DNA of 64,000 nt, from positions 381,001 to 445,000 of the forward strand of contig NZ_CP102263.1 of NCBI RefSeq assembly GCF_025147485.1, read 5' to 3'. Below are positions 35,012 through 44,424 of this stretch, in pieces. Numbering within the stretch: the first letter of the stretch is position 1; the number at the start of each line of letters is the position of its first letter. A model generated the notes under the pieces. The model was not told the DNA's origin. It did not search any database and worked only from the letters and a program-made list of their open reading frames with translations. The translations under genes and the position numbers were made by a program. This DNA comes from Bacteroides uniformis. Its GTDB lineage: Bacteria; Bacteroidota; Bacteroidia; Bacteroidales; Bacteroidaceae.

Positions 35012-38000
35012 TTATTTGTACTCCTGCCAGCTCTTAATCTGGATATCTTCCAGCTTCATTTCGCAGAATGCCTCGATAAAGGCACTTGCCAGGCGGGCAT
35101 TGGTAATCAACGGAATGTTGTGGTCGATAGCACCGCGACGAATCTTGTAGCCATTGGTCAGCTCGCGTTTCGTATGGTTCTTCGGAATGTTGACAATCAG
35201 GTCGAAGGCATGGTCGGCAATCATCGTCATCACGTTGTTTTCCGCATCCGGGCGTTCATCCGGCCAGTAAACGGCTTCCGTCGTCACGCCATGGGCGTTG
35301 AGGAAAGCGGCTGTACCTGCCGTAGCATAAATCTTATAGCCTTTGGCAAAGAGCATGCGGCTGGCATCCAGCAAATCCACCTTGGACTTCATGGCTCCGG
35401 AGGAGAACATCACGCCCTTCTCGGGACGGGGGATTCTGAATCCGGTAGCAATCATGGCATTCAGCAATGCTTCGGAGAAGTCGTCGCCAATACAGCCTAC
35501 CTCGCCCGTAGACGACATGTCCACACCCAATACCGGGTCTGCCTTGTGCAGACGGGAGAAGGAGAACTGGCTTGCCTTCACACCGATACGGTCGATGTCG
35601 AATGCCGACTTGTCCGGTTGTGTATAGGGAGCGTCCAGCATGATACGGGTAGCAGTCTCGATGAAGTTACGCTTCAGCACCTTGGATACGAACGGGAAGC
35701 TGCGCGATGCACGGAGGTTACACTCGATAACCTTCACCTCGTTGTTGCGTGCCAGGAACTGGATATTGAAAGGACCGGAAATATTGAGTTCCTTCGCAAT
35801 CTGGCGGCTGATTTTCTTGATGCGGCGTGCCGTTGCAAAGTAAATCTTCTGTGCCGGGAATACCAGCGTAGCGTCACCGGAGTGTACACCGGCAAACTCT
35901 ACGTGCTCGGAGATGGCGTATTCCACCACTTCACCGTTTTGGGCAACAGCGTCGAACTCGATTTCCTTGGTGTTCTGCAAGAACTGGGATACCACCACCG
36001 GATATTCCTTAGATACCTCAGCAGCCATCTTCAAGAAGTTTTCCAGTTCTTCTTCATCGTAGCATACATTCATCGCAGCACCGGAGAGTACGTAAGACGG
36101 ACGCACCAGTACCGGATAGCCCACCTTCTCTACAAAGCCTTTCACATCTTCCAGGCTAGTGAGTTCCTGCCAAGCCGGTTGGTCGATGCCCAGCTGGTCG
36201 AGCATGGCAGAGAACTTGTTACGGTTTTCGGCACGGTCGATGGAGATGGGGGAAGTACCCAACACGGGAACTGACTGGCGGTGAAGCTTCATTGCCAGGT
36301 TGTTCGGTATCTGTCCACCCACGGACACGATGACACCGCGCGGCTGCTCCAGGTCGATAACGTCGAGCACACGCTCGAAGGAGAGCTCGTCGAAGTAGAG
36401 ACGGTCGCACATGTCGTAGTCCGTAGAAACGGTTTCGGGGTTATAGTTAATCATGATGGACTTGTAGCCCAGCTTGCGGGCAGTCTGGATGGCATTCACC
36501 GAGCACCAGTCGAACTCTACAGACGAACCGATGCGGTAAGCGCCCGAACCAAGCACAACCACTGATTTTTCATTCTTATAATAGTTCACATCATAACCTT
36601 GAACGGCATACGTCATGTAGAGGTAGTTCGTCAGTTCCGGATGTTCGGAAGCCACCGTATTGATGCGCTTCACGGCGGGCAGGATGCCCAGCTCCTTACG
36701 ACGGGCGCGTACGGTAAGGTTTTCCTTCTCCATATTGCCTTGCGGATTCAGCACGAAGCGGGCAATCTGGAAGTCGGAGAAGCCAAGCACTTTGGCTTCG
36801 CGCAGCACGTCGGCGGGGATGTCTTCCACCTTATTATATTGGGAAAGTTTCTGCTTGTAGTCTACGATGTTCTTCAGCTTGCCCAAGAACCAGGGGTCAA
36901 TCTTGGTCAGCTCAAAGATGCGGTCGATGGCATATCCCTTTTCCAGAGCCTCGGCAATGGCAAAGACGCGCAGGTCGGTGGGATGTGACAGTTCGTAATC
37001 CAAGTCATCGAACTCCACTCCCTCATTGCCCACGAATCCGTGCATTCCCTGACCAATCATACGCAAGCCCTTCTGGATAATTTCTTCAAAGGAACGTCCG
37101 ATAGACATGATTTCGCCTACCGACTTCATGCTGGAGCCAATTTCGCGGCTGACACCTACGAACTTCGTCAAGTCCCAACGCGGAATCTTGCAAATCAGGT
37201 AATCAAGTTGCGGAGCAGCATATGCAGAATTGGGAGTTCCCATCTCGCCGATTTGGTCGAGCGTATAGCCCAACGCAATCTTGGCAGCCACGAATGCCAG
37301 CGGATAACCGGTAGCCTTGGAAGCCAATGCGGAAGAACGGGACAGACGGGCGTTCACCTCGATGACACGATAGTCGTTTGTCTCGGCGTTGAACGCATAC
37401 TGGATGTTACATTCGCCCACGATGCCCAGGTGGCGGATACATTTGGTGGAGAGCTCCTGCAACATTTTCACCTGCTCGTCGGTCAATGAGCAAGTGGGAG
37501 CCACTACGATGGACTCACCCGTATGAATGCCCAGCGGGTCGAAGTTTTCCATGCTTGCCACCGTGAAGCAGTGGTCGTTGGCATCGCGGATTACCTCGAA
37601 TTCAATTTCCTTCCAACCCTTCAGAGACTCTTCTACCAGAATCTGCTTGGAGAAAGTGAAAGAGCTTTCGGCCAATTTAATGAAGGCTTCCTCGTCCGGA
37701 CAAATACCGCTTCCCAGTCCACCCAGAGCATAAGCCGAGCGCACCATCACGGGGTAGCCAATCTCGCGGGCTGCCTTCAGTGCGTCCTCCATGCTCTCCA
37801 CAGCGTGGCTCTTCGGAGTCTTCATCGGAATCTCGTCCAGCTTCTTCACAAAGAGGTCACGGTCTTCGGTGTACATAATCGCCTCAACGGAAGTACCCAG
37901 CACGCGCACGCCATATTTCTGAAGAATTCCGTTCTGATAGAGTTCCGTACCGCAGTTCAGCGCCGTCTGTCCGCCGAATGCCAGCAAAATGCCGTCGGGA

Positions 38001-38239
38001 CGTTCTTTCTTGATGATTTCTTCCACGAAATAAGGAGTTACCGGCAAGAAATAAACTTGATCGGCGATACCTTCCGATGTCTGGATAGTAGCAATGTTCG
38101 GGTTTACCAAAACAGAACCGATACCTTCTTCGCGCAACGCCTTCAGCGCCTGCGAACCGGAATAGTCAAACTCTCCGGCCTGACCAATCTTGAGCGCACC
38201 AGAACCCAAGACAAGCACTTTCTTTAAATTCTTTTCCAT
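35012..38239 (-). CDS. carB: Carbamoyl-phosphate synthase large subunit
   Basis: 1075 residues, full length. Two homologous ATP-grasp synthetase halves (about 1-400 and 550-935; e.g. EIEFEVIRDANDHCF, VIEVNARLSRSSALASKATGYPLA, VIECNLRASRSFPFVSK), the oligomerisation region between them, and a C-terminal MGS-like allosteric domain (about 940-1075). It makes carbamoyl phosphate from bicarbonate, two ATP and ammonia delivered by CarA, for pyrimidines and arginine. No carA is adjacent: the next gene upstream is on the other strand. It is preceded by a 220-base leader containing an intrinsic terminator. Confidence 0.97.
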   Translation of the reverse strand: MEKNLKKVLVLGSGALKIGQAGEFDYSGSQALKALREEGIGSVLVNPNIATIQTSEGIADQVYFLPVTPYFVEEIIKKERPDGILLAFGGQTALNCGTELYQNGILQKYGVRVLGTSVEAIMYTEDRDLFVKKLDEIPMKTPKSHAVESMEDALKAAREIGYPVMVRSAYALGGLGSGICPDEEAFIKLAESSFTFSKQILVEESLKGWKEIEFEVIRDANDHCFTVASMENFDPLGIHTGESIVVAPTCSLTDEQVKMLQELSTKCIRHLGIVGECNIQYAFNAETNDYRVIEVNARLSRSSALASKATGYPLAFVAAKIALGYTLDQIGEMGTPNSAYAAPQLDYLICKIPRWDLTKFVGVSREIGSSMKSVGEIMSIGRSFEEIIQKGLRMIGQGMHGFVGNEGVEFDDLDYELSHPTDLRVFAIAEALEKGYAIDRIFELTKIDPWFLGKLKNIVDYKQKLSQYNKVEDIPADVLREAKVLGFSDFQIARFVLNPQGNMEKENLTVRARRKELGILPAVKRINTVASEHPELTNYLYMTYAVQGYDVNYYKNEKSVVVLGSGAYRIGSSVEFDWCSVNAIQTARKLGYKSIMINYNPETVSTDYDMCDRLYFDELSFERVLDVIDLEQPRGVIVSVGGQIPNNLAMKLHRQSVPVLGTSPISIDRAENRNKFSAMLDQLGIDQPAWQELTSLEDVKGFVEKVGYPVLVRPSYVLSGAAMNVCYDEEELENFLKMAAEVSKEYPVVVSQFLQNTKEIEFDAVAQNGEVVEYAISEHVEFAGVHSGDATLVFPAQKIYFATARRIKKISRQIAKELNISGPFNIQFLARNNEVKVIECNLRASRSFPFVSKVLKRNFIETATRIMLDAPYTQPDKSAFDIDRIGVKASQFSFSRLHKADPVLGVDMSSTGEVGCIGDDFSEALLNAMIATGFRIPRPEKGVMFSSGAMKSKVDLLDASRMLFAKGYKIYATAGTAAFLNAHGVTTEAVYWPDERPDAENNVMTMIADHAFDLIVNIPKNHTKRELTNGYKIRRGAIDHNIPLITNARLASAFIEAFCEMKLEDIQIKSWQEYK

Positions 38240-38257
38240 ATTCTCTTGTTGTCTATT

Positions 38258-38296
38258 AAGTTACGAGTTACAAGCTACGAACTACGAGTTGTAGCT
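38258..38296. repeat. Tandem RAGYTAC-type heptamers before carB
   Basis: AAGTTAC, GAGTTAC, AAGCTAC, GAACTAC in series (38258-38285), then an inverted GTAGCT (38291-38296) that pairs with AGCTAC at 38273-38278. Same family as the repeats around the trpS/OmpA terminator. Confidence 0.7.
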
Positions 38297-38303
38297 ATTT
38301 CAC

Positions 38304-38340
38304 AAAAAAAATGCGTCACCCAATAAAGGATTAACGCATT
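38304..38340 (-). terminator. Intrinsic terminator in the carB leader (candidate attenuator)
   Basis: Minus strand: AATGCGT/ACGCATT stem, extended by T-G and ATCC/GGGT pairing with one bulged A, then six or more T. It lies 65 bases before carB and no same-strand gene precedes it, so it would stop the carB transcript itself. Confidence 0.65.
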
Positions 38341-38667
38341 ACCAAAGAACTAAAAATATCTTTCTCGAAAAAAGAGAAACTGACGGCTCCCGAATGAAAT
38401 TCATTCGAACGGAGGTTATATTTGCTTCTCATTTCCTGCGATTGCATAGTCTCTTTAAAATTTGTGCAAAGTAACGACTTATTTACGAAAAGAGCAAATT
38501 GTGGCATATTTTTTTGCATAAAAGAAACGTCATCCTCCATAATAGAAGAGCGGCCGTCGCCCACAACCGAAATCTTTTTCCGAAAAATGCGATTCCATAT
38601 AAAAAAGAAAGACTATATCTCAGTAAAGGCATTTGCGGATAAATATGAAGATTCTCCCCACCAAAAC

Positions 38668-38698
38668 TTGCTTTTCTCGCCACGGAAACTTACCTTTG
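38668..38698 (+). promoter_or_regulatory. HU-family gene promoter
   Basis: TTG (38668-38670), 20-base gap, TACCTTTG (38691-38698); leader of about 175 bases. Confidence 0.65.
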
Positions 38699-38739
38699 TG
38701 CCTATACAAAAATAGAACAAGGATTCTGTTTCTACAAAC

Positions 38740-38790
38740 AAAGCCTTTATTCTTAAAAATAAAATTTCTATTCCTTGGAATAAAGGCTTT
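38740..38790 (+). other. Hairpin in the HU-family gene leader
   Basis: Perfect 13-base inverted repeat AAAGCCTTTATTC (38740-38752) and GAATAAAGGCTTT (38778-38790) with a 25-base loop, inside the predicted 5' untranslated region. No T-run follows, so it is not a simple terminator. Confidence 0.6.
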
Positions 38791-38880
38791 ATTCTAAGAT
38801 TTCTCCGCCACCAAAAGAACTTTGCTCCGCAGGGAAAAGGACTTTGCAACGAAGGAAAGAAAAGAAAGGAGAACGCAACA

Positions 38881-39525
38881 ATGACCACACGCTACCAAAT
38901 GAAAGAAATGCCCGACTTGCAAGGCACGGGCGAACCAATCACCTACCCCAAGATGGTGATGACCGGACAGACCGGCACGCGCGAACTGGCGGAATACATC
39001 GCCATGACCTCGGGATTCTCGAAAGGCGTAACCGAAGGAATTATCTGCGAACTGGGCGAAGCCCTGGCCCACGAAATGGGAATGGGACGCTCGGTGAAGA
39101 TAGAAGGATTGGGCGTATTCACCCCCGCACTGTCCATCTACCCCGACAAGGAACGCGAACAGCCCCAAGAAAGCACCACGAAGCGAAACGCGCGGAGCAT
39201 CTACGTAAGTGGCGTGAACTTCCGCACGGACAAGGCCTTGATTAGAGAAACCAACCATTGGTGCGAACTGGAACGTGCCTCCTGGAAACCCGCACGTTCG
39301 TCGAAGAAATACACTCCCGAACAACGTCTGGCTCTGGCGCATCAGTATCTGGACAAGCATGCCTTCCTTACTGTCAGCATCTACCGGCAACTGACCGGAC
39401 TCGTCCGCTCCACCGCCACCGTGGAACTGCGCAAATGGGCACATACTCCCGGCAGCGGAATCGATACAAGCGGCATCGGAAGCCATAAGGTATACGTGAA
39501 AAGGAAAGAAAGCGTCATCCCTTGA
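38881..39525 (+). CDS. HU-related DNA-binding protein with C-terminal extension
   Basis: 214 residues. The first part carries an HU/IHF-type fold (GTRELAEYIAMTSGFSKGVTEGIICELGEALAHEMGMGRSVKIEGLGVFTPAL, about 33-86), followed by a basic arm region (KRNARSIYVSGVNFRTDKAL). Residues about 130-214 form a second, unassigned domain (YTPEQRLALAHQYLDKHAFLTVSIYRQLTGL). Bacteroidetes have many such HU-like proteins, longer than the 90-residue canonical HU. The AAAGGAG ribosome site lies 9 bases before the ATG. Confidence 0.85.
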   Translation: MTTRYQMKEMPDLQGTGEPITYPKMVMTGQTGTRELAEYIAMTSGFSKGVTEGIICELGEALAHEMGMGRSVKIEGLGVFTPALSIYPDKEREQPQESTTKRNARSIYVSGVNFRTDKALIRETNHWCELERASWKPARSSKKYTPEQRLALAHQYLDKHAFLTVSIYRQLTGLVRSTATVELRKWAHTPGSGIDTSGIGSHKVYVKRKESVIP

Positions 39526-39551
39526 GGTTTCGATAATTATAGGTATCTTTG
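39522..39551 (+). promoter_or_regulatory. trpS promoter
   Basis: TTG (39522-39524, overlapping the HU-family stop codon), 19-base gap, TATCTTTG (39544-39551); leader of about 42 bases. Confidence 0.65.
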
Positions 39552-39599
39552 CCGGTCCTAATGGCTTTTATACAATGAAGAAACTAAAAAATACATAAT

Positions 39600-40694
39600 A
39601 TGGCAAAAGAAAAAATCATCCTTACGGGCGACCGCCCCACAGGACGCCTGCACATAGGACACTATGTAGGCTCATTGAGAAGAAGAGTGGAACTGCAAAA
39701 CTCCGGCTTATACGACAAGATTTTCATCTTCATCGCCGACGCACAAGCGCTGACGGACAATATGGAGAATCCGGAAAAGGTGCGCCAGAACGTCATCGAG
39801 GTGGCACTGGACTACCTGGCTTGCGGACTGGACCCGACGAAGAGTACCATCTTCATCCAATCCCAGATACCGGAACTCTGCGAACTGACCTTCTACTATA
39901 TGGACCTGGTGACCGTGAGCCGCCTGCAACGCAACCCGACGGTAAAGACCGAAATCCAGATGCGTAATTTCGAGACAAGCATCCCCGTAGGTTTCTTCAC
40001 CTACCCCATCAGCCAGGCAGCGGACATTACCGCCTTCCGCGCCACTACCGTGCCCGTGGGCGAAGACCAGGAGCCGATGATTGAACAAGCTCGTGAAATC
40101 GTACGCCGTTTCAACTATATATATGGTGAAACCCTCGTGGAACCAGAAATCCTGTTGCCCGACAATGCAGCCTGCCTGCGCCTGCCGGGAACGGACGGCA
40201 AAGCCAAGATGAGCAAGAGCCTCGGCAACTGTATCTATCTTTCGGACTCTGCCGACGAGGTGCAGAAGAAGGTGAAGAGCATGTATACCGACCCCGACCA
40301 CCTGCGTGTGCAAGACCCCGGAAAATTGGAAGGCAACACCGTATTCACTTACCTGGATGCCTTTTGCCGTCCGGAACACTTCGGCCTTTATCTGCCCGAA
40401 TATCCGAATCTGGACGAACTGAAAGCCCACTACCAACGTGGCGGTCTGGGCGACATGAAAGTGAAGAAGTTCCTCAACGAAATTATGCAGGAGACACTGG
40501 AGCCTATCCGCAACCGCCGCAAGGAGTTTGAAAAAGACATCCCCGCCATCTACGACATGCTGAAGAAAGGTTGCGAAACTGCCAGGGAAACCGCTGCCGC
40601 AACCTTGGACGATGTACGCAAGGCTATGAAGATAAACTACTTTGATGATGCGGAACTGATTGCAGAGCAAGTAAAGAAATTCGGCGGAGAATAA
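39600..40694 (+). CDS. trpS: Tryptophanyl-tRNA synthetase
   Basis: 364 residues. Class I synthetase with [16 protein letters not shown] (HIGH at 18-21) and KMSKS at 203-207. [19 protein letters not shown] and the Trp-specific [18 protein letters not shown] fit TrpRS. It charges tRNA-Trp in the cytoplasm. Length is slightly above the usual 330 residues. Its end faces the OmpA-family gene across a shared terminator. Confidence 0.97.
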   Translation: MAKEKIILTGDRPTGRLHIGHYVGSLRRRVELQNSGLYDKIFIFIADAQALTDNMENPEKVRQNVIEVALDYLACGLDPTKSTIFIQSQIPELCELTFYYMDLVTVSRLQRNPTVKTEIQMRNFETSIPVGFFTYPISQAADITAFRATTVPVGEDQEPMIEQAREIVRRFNYIYGETLVEPEILLPDNAACLRLPGTDGKAKMSKSLGNCIYLSDSADEVQKKVKSMYTDPDHLRVQDPGKLEGNTVFTYLDAFCRPEHFGLYLPEYPNLDELKAHYQRGGLGDMKVKKFLNEIMQETLEPIRNRRKEFEKDIPAIYDMLKKGCETARETAAATLDDVRKAMKINYFDDAELIAEQVKKFGGE

Positions 40695-40706
40695 GGGATA
40701 GGAGAT

Positions 40707-40849
40707 ACGAGTTACAGAAGTTACGAGTTACAAGGAGCTACCTGTTACAAGTTACTGGTTACAAAAAATGAGGGGCATGCGTCATAATAACGCATGCCCC
40801 TTCTCATTTCTATAACTCGTAACTCCTTGTAGCTTGTAGCTCGTAGCTT
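40707..40849. repeat. Heptamer repeats flanking a bidirectional terminator
   Basis: Left arm has GAGTTAC/AAGTTAC/CTGTTAC/TGGTTAC units (40708-40762). Right arm has the inverted AACTCGT, AACTCCTT, GTAGCTT, GTAGCTC, GTAGCTT units (40814-40849). A terminator lies between them. Confidence 0.7.
40770..40803. terminator. Bidirectional terminator, trpS / OmpA-family gene
   Basis: GGGGCATGCGT and ACGCATGCCCC form a perfect 11-base-pair stem with a seven-base loop between converging genes; an A-run precedes and TTCTCATTTCT follows. Confidence 0.85.
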
Positions 40850-40850
40850 T

Positions 40851-42044
40851 CTAATTGGCAGATTTCACCAATACCACACGGTTCAGAATCGGCTGTCCGA
40901 ACTTATCGACACCACCACCGGCATCCACCTTCAGGCGGTCAGCAGGAATTCCGTATTGTTTTACCAATACATCGACCACGGCTTGTGCACGCTTCAAACT
41001 CAACTCTTTGTTGAATGCCGGCGTACCGGTTGCAGAGTCTGCATATCCGTTTACAGTGTAAGTGGCGTTCGGGAACTGTTTCATCTGGTCTGCCAGATAA
41101 GACAAGTTCATTGCTTCACGTGGAGAGACTTCGGCAGAACCGATATTGAAGAATACGGTACGCGGTGCTATATCCGGATCGGGAACAATCACTTCGGTTT
41201 CCGTAACTTCGGCCACCGGCTGGTTCTGTGCAGCCACCAATGCATTCTGCAGCTGCTGGTTGGCAGCTCCCATCTCTGCAAGCTGTGCCTGCATGGCAGC
41301 CAGCTCTACCTGAGAAATCAACTGAGGCATCGGGCGACGGAATCCACGGGCGGGGAAACGGTATGTCAACCCTACCGTTGCACTCAGCACGCCATCATAT
41401 CCATGATCGCCGCCAACTTCGCCATCGAACTTATCTTCAACGCCCATTGCGCTCAGCTCCAGGTTAATATCTATCGCATTGGAAATACGGAAGCGATTGA
41501 TGATACCCGCGTTTACAGACAGAGCTTCGCGGTGAGGCTTTGTGTAGTTGTGAGTGAAGCCAGCACCTACATAAGGAATGATTTCATACACACGGTGCTG
41601 GTTGTATCCTCCAAACAGCGCATTCAGATTGAACATCACATCTCCGTGCAGATTCATATAGTCGAAACGCTGTTTGTAGTAGCCGTCATCCACCTGAGTG
41701 CCTTTCACGTAGTCAGCACCTGCATCATACGTATATCCTCTTGCCTGAAGGCCGCTATATTGCAGACGTACTCCCAGTCCCGGGGTGAACCATTTGCCGA
41801 TGGCAAAATTCAGCGTCGGACTGATACGCTTGCCAAAACTTCCTGCCTTATCATTATCTCCAAAAGTTGCTTCGGCACCACCGCCTATAGAGAAAAACCA
41901 ATTACTCCAGAACGGATTAGTGATTACCTGATATTTATCCTGAACCTGGATAACACCAAATTCTTCCACAACTTCAGTCTTTTGCTGCGCCATGGCAACA
42001 GAAGACACACCAGCTAAAGCCAGTAACATTAGAATCTTTTTCAT
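40851..42044 (-). CDS. OmpA-family outer-membrane protein
   Basis: 397 residues from the ATG at 42044, chosen because it begins the signal peptide (MKKILMLLALAGVSSVAMAQ). An N-terminal eight-stranded-barrel-type region (about 30-225, alternating aromatic strands, FSIGGGAEATFG) is followed by a short coiled coil (VELAAMQAQLAEMGAANQQLQNALVAAQ), an acidic linker and a C-terminal OmpA peptidoglycan-binding domain (VFFNIGSAEVSPREAMNLSYLADQMK, then NKELSLKRAQAVVDVLV). It anchors the outer membrane to peptidoglycan and is likely abundant. Confidence 0.93.
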   Translation of the reverse strand: MKKILMLLALAGVSSVAMAQQKTEVVEEFGVIQVQDKYQVITNPFWSNWFFSIGGGAEATFGDNDKAGSFGKRISPTLNFAIGKWFTPGLGVRLQYSGLQARGYTYDAGADYVKGTQVDDGYYKQRFDYMNLHGDVMFNLNALFGGYNQHRVYEIIPYVGAGFTHNYTKPHREALSVNAGIINRFRISNAIDINLELSAMGVEDKFDGEVGGDHGYDGVLSATVGLTYRFPARGFRRPMPQLISQVELAAMQAQLAEMGAANQQLQNALVAAQNQPVAEVTETEVIVPDPDIAPRTVFFNIGSAEVSPREAMNLSYLADQMKQFPNATYTVNGYADSATGTPAFNKELSLKRAQAVVDVLVKQYGIPADRLKVDAGGGVDKFGQPILNRVVLVKSAN

Positions 42045-42173
42045 ATACCTTAAAATAGTTAAGTGGTTAATTAAACTCTTTATCATTCAAACTGTCTAAT
42101 TAACGCCAACAGAACTAAAAGGTTCTGAATATTTGTACTTTTTTTGCCTTGATGCAAAAGAAAGTACTCTTCC

Positions 42174-44090
42174 TTATTTGGAGAAAAGCTTTTCTATGTC
42201 GTCTTCTTTAATGGTCGCCAGCACCGTCTTTCCGTCCGGAGTATAATTCGGGGATGGGCATGCAAACAGATTGTCCACGAGATTGGACATTTCCTCGTTG
42301 CTCAGCACTTGTCCATAGACGATGGCCGCAGCACGTGCCAAGGTCGATGCAAGAATTGTCTGCACCTCTTCCTTAACGTCATTCCCTTTTTCCATAGCAG
42401 TATGTACCATATTCCGGACCAATTCTACCGGGTTCAACCCCTCTATGCCCGAAGGTATGCCGTTGATGGCATAGCTGCCGCCACCCAGCGGGCTCAAATC
42501 GAAGCCTACTGCCGACAAATCTTCCAATATACTTTCCAGTACGGCAGCTTCCGAAGCCGGCAACTGGATAATCTCCGGAAACAATACCCCCTGGGATACG
42601 CCTTGTTTCTGTCGAATCTGGCTCATATAGCGGTCGAACAATACCCGGACATGCGCCCGGTGCTGGTCTATCAGCATCAGACCCGATTTAACGGAAGTCA
42701 GAATAAAACGCCCCTTGAACTGGAAGTGTTGCGCTCCTTTCTCTACCGTTGCCTCATTGCCATAGAAAGAGGCGCTTGCCCCGGAAGGAACCGTTTCCTG
42801 GAAATAAGGAACCCTCTCCTCCTCTCTTGGAGCCGTACCGGTAACCGTATCCTCTACAAAAGGCTCTTCCTCCATCGGCTCGTTCATCCTGCTGGCTTTT
42901 TCCAAACCGGAATAAAGCCCCTCCCACTCCACTTTGGGGCGCGAATAATTGCCACCGCCTCCATAGGAAGAAGCGGAAGACGTCTTGAAGGGATTGAAAT
43001 CCGTGTTATAGTGTACCTTCGGAGGCTCTATCGGACGAGCCTGCTCGAATGCAGGAATATCCGGCATGTCCTCGGTATCAAAATCGATAGTAGGTATAGC
43101 GCTAAACTTGCCTAAGGATTCCTTGACCGCAGCCGACAGAATCTGCCAGATAGCCTGCTCATTCTCGAACTTAATCTCCGTCTTCGTCGGATGGATGTTC
43201 ACATCGATATTGGCAGGGTCTACCTCGAAATAAATAAAGTAGGAGATTTGCTCACCGGCAGGAATCAGCTGCTCATAAGCGTCCATCACCGCTTTGTGGA
43301 AATAGGGGTGACGCATATAACGCCCGTTCACAAAAAAGTATTGGTGCGCTCCTTTCTTGCGCGAGGTTTCCGGCTTGGCAACAAAACCGGAAATCTTTAT
43401 CATCGTCGTATTGACGTCTACGGACAGCAACTGCTGATTCAGTTTCTTTCCGAAAACTGCCATGATGCGTTGCCGCAAAGGCATTACCGGAAGATTGAAC
43501 AATTCCGTATCATTACTATACAGATAGAAGGCTACCTCAGGATGCACCAGCGCTATACGCTCGAATTCCGTAAGGATATTGCTCAACTCCGTAGAGTTGG
43601 CTTTCAGGAATTTACGCCGGGCAGGAATATTGAAGAATAGGTTCTTGATGGAAAAATTGCTTCCCTTAGGGCAGGAAACGGCTTCCTGGCCCTCGACTTT
43701 AGAGCCGGCAATCAACAGTCGCGTCCCCAGTTCCTCGCTGGCTGGGCGTGTTTTCAACTCCACTTCAGCTACCGCAGCAATGGAAGCCAACGCTTCTCCA
43801 CGGAAGCCCATGGTGCGTAGGGCAAACAAATCGGCAGCTTCGCGTATCTTTGAAGTTGCATGGCGTTCAAAAGAAAGACGCGCATCCGTTTCGGACATCC
43901 CCTTTCCGTCATCAATCACCTGGATGCAGGTCTTGCCCGCATCGGTAATCAGCACATGTATTTCCTCTGCTTCGGCATCAATTGCATTTTCCACCAATTC
44001 CTTCACAACAGATGCCGGACGCTGAATCACCTCTCCGGCAGCAATCTGATTGGCAACCGAATCGGGCAGCAAATGAATGATATCGCTCAT
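42174..44090 (-). CDS. mutL: DNA mismatch repair protein MutL
   Basis: 638 residues. GHKL ATPase N-terminus with [24 protein letters not shown] and [15 protein letters not shown]; transducer domain to about 335; a disordered linker (about 340-450); and a C-terminal dimerisation domain. The endonuclease motif DQHAxxExxxxE is not conserved ([13 protein letters not shown]) and CPHGRP is replaced by [10 protein letters not shown]. MutL couples mismatch recognition by MutS to strand removal. Last gene of the SurA/OstA operon. Confidence 0.96.
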   Translation of the reverse strand: MSDIIHLLPDSVANQIAAGEVIQRPASVVKELVENAIDAEAEEIHVLITDAGKTCIQVIDDGKGMSETDARLSFERHATSKIREAADLFALRTMGFRGEALASIAAVAEVELKTRPASEELGTRLLIAGSKVEGQEAVSCPKGSNFSIKNLFFNIPARRKFLKANSTELSNILTEFERIALVHPEVAFYLYSNDTELFNLPVMPLRQRIMAVFGKKLNQQLLSVDVNTTMIKISGFVAKPETSRKKGAHQYFFVNGRYMRHPYFHKAVMDAYEQLIPAGEQISYFIYFEVDPANIDVNIHPTKTEIKFENEQAIWQILSAAVKESLGKFSAIPTIDFDTEDMPDIPAFEQARPIEPPKVHYNTDFNPFKTSSASSYGGGGNYSRPKVEWEGLYSGLEKASRMNEPMEEEPFVEDTVTGTAPREEERVPYFQETVPSGASASFYGNEATVEKGAQHFQFKGRFILTSVKSGLMLIDQHRAHVRVLFDRYMSQIRQKQGVSQGVLFPEIIQLPASEAAVLESILEDLSAVGFDLSPLGGGSYAINGIPSGIEGLNPVELVRNMVHTAMEKGNDVKEEVQTILASTLARAAAIVYGQVLSNEEMSNLVDNLFACPSPNYTPDGKTVLATIKEDDIEKLFSK

Positions 44091-44129
44091 GATAATGTTT
44101 AATGATTAGAGATTAATGATTAATCATTA

Positions 44130-44420
44130 TTAAATGATTCCGTTACTGATGGCATACCACAGATAAATCAGCACAGCTATGACAACAAGGATTATGCCCA
44201 AATGCATCGGCTTACGTCCGCTCTCCTTGCGCCGCTTCAAGTGAGTTGTTCCTTCTATGAATTTGCCCCGTATATCCTCGGGCGAGAATTCCTTTTCCGG
44301 CAGCATACCCAGGTCACGCTTGGCGTTTTCTTCCATCTTCGCCAACTTCTCTTTCCGCTCATCCACATAGATATAGCTATGATTGAAGCCACGAGGCTTC
44401 CGCATTGCAAACATTCCCAT
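44130..44420 (-). CDS. Small membrane-anchored protein of unknown function
   Basis: 96 residues. Charged N-terminal two-thirds (YVDERKEKLAKMEENAKRDLGMLPEKEFSPEDIRGKF) and one C-terminal membrane segment (about 73-92, LGIILVVIAVLIYLWYAIS), i.e. a tail-anchored layout. It starts 4 bases after the OstA-like stop and precedes mutL by 39 bases. I recognise no named domain. Position suggests a role in envelope assembly, but this is inference. The second Met (codon 5) could also be the start. Confidence 0.75.
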   Translation of the reverse strand: MGMFAMRKPRGFNHSYIYVDERKEKLAKMEENAKRDLGMLPEKEFSPEDIRGKFIEGTTHLKRRKESGRKPMHLGIILVVIAVLIYLWYAISNGII

Positions 44421-44424
44421 GACG

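Larger units (their letters stand above)
38240..38498 (-). promoter_or_regulatory. carB promoter and attenuator-like leader
   Basis: Minus strand -33 TTTG (38495-38498), 20-base gap, TTACTTTG (38467-38474). The leader of about 220 bases folds into a hairpin around the 17-base palindrome CGAATGAAATTCATTCG (38391-38407), a small TTTCTC/GAGAAA hairpin (38363-38381), a terminator (38304-38340) and heptamer repeats (38258-38296) before carB. A short open frame (38331-38564) ends inside the terminator stem; it starts upstream of the predicted transcript start, so it is probably fortuitous. Confidence 0.55.

Noticed and set aside
35120..36274. 384-codon open frame on the plus strand opposite carB
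   Set aside because: Fully antisense to an intact, highly conserved gene; no recognisable protein features.
38331..38564. 77-codon frame in the carB leader as a leader peptide
   Set aside because: Its start lies upstream of the predicted transcript start and it shows no codon run for arginine or another regulatory amino acid; its end inside the terminator stem seems accidental.
42045..42086. Longer start of the OmpA-family gene at 42086
   Set aside because: It puts 14 residues before a typical signal peptide (MKKILMLLALAG).
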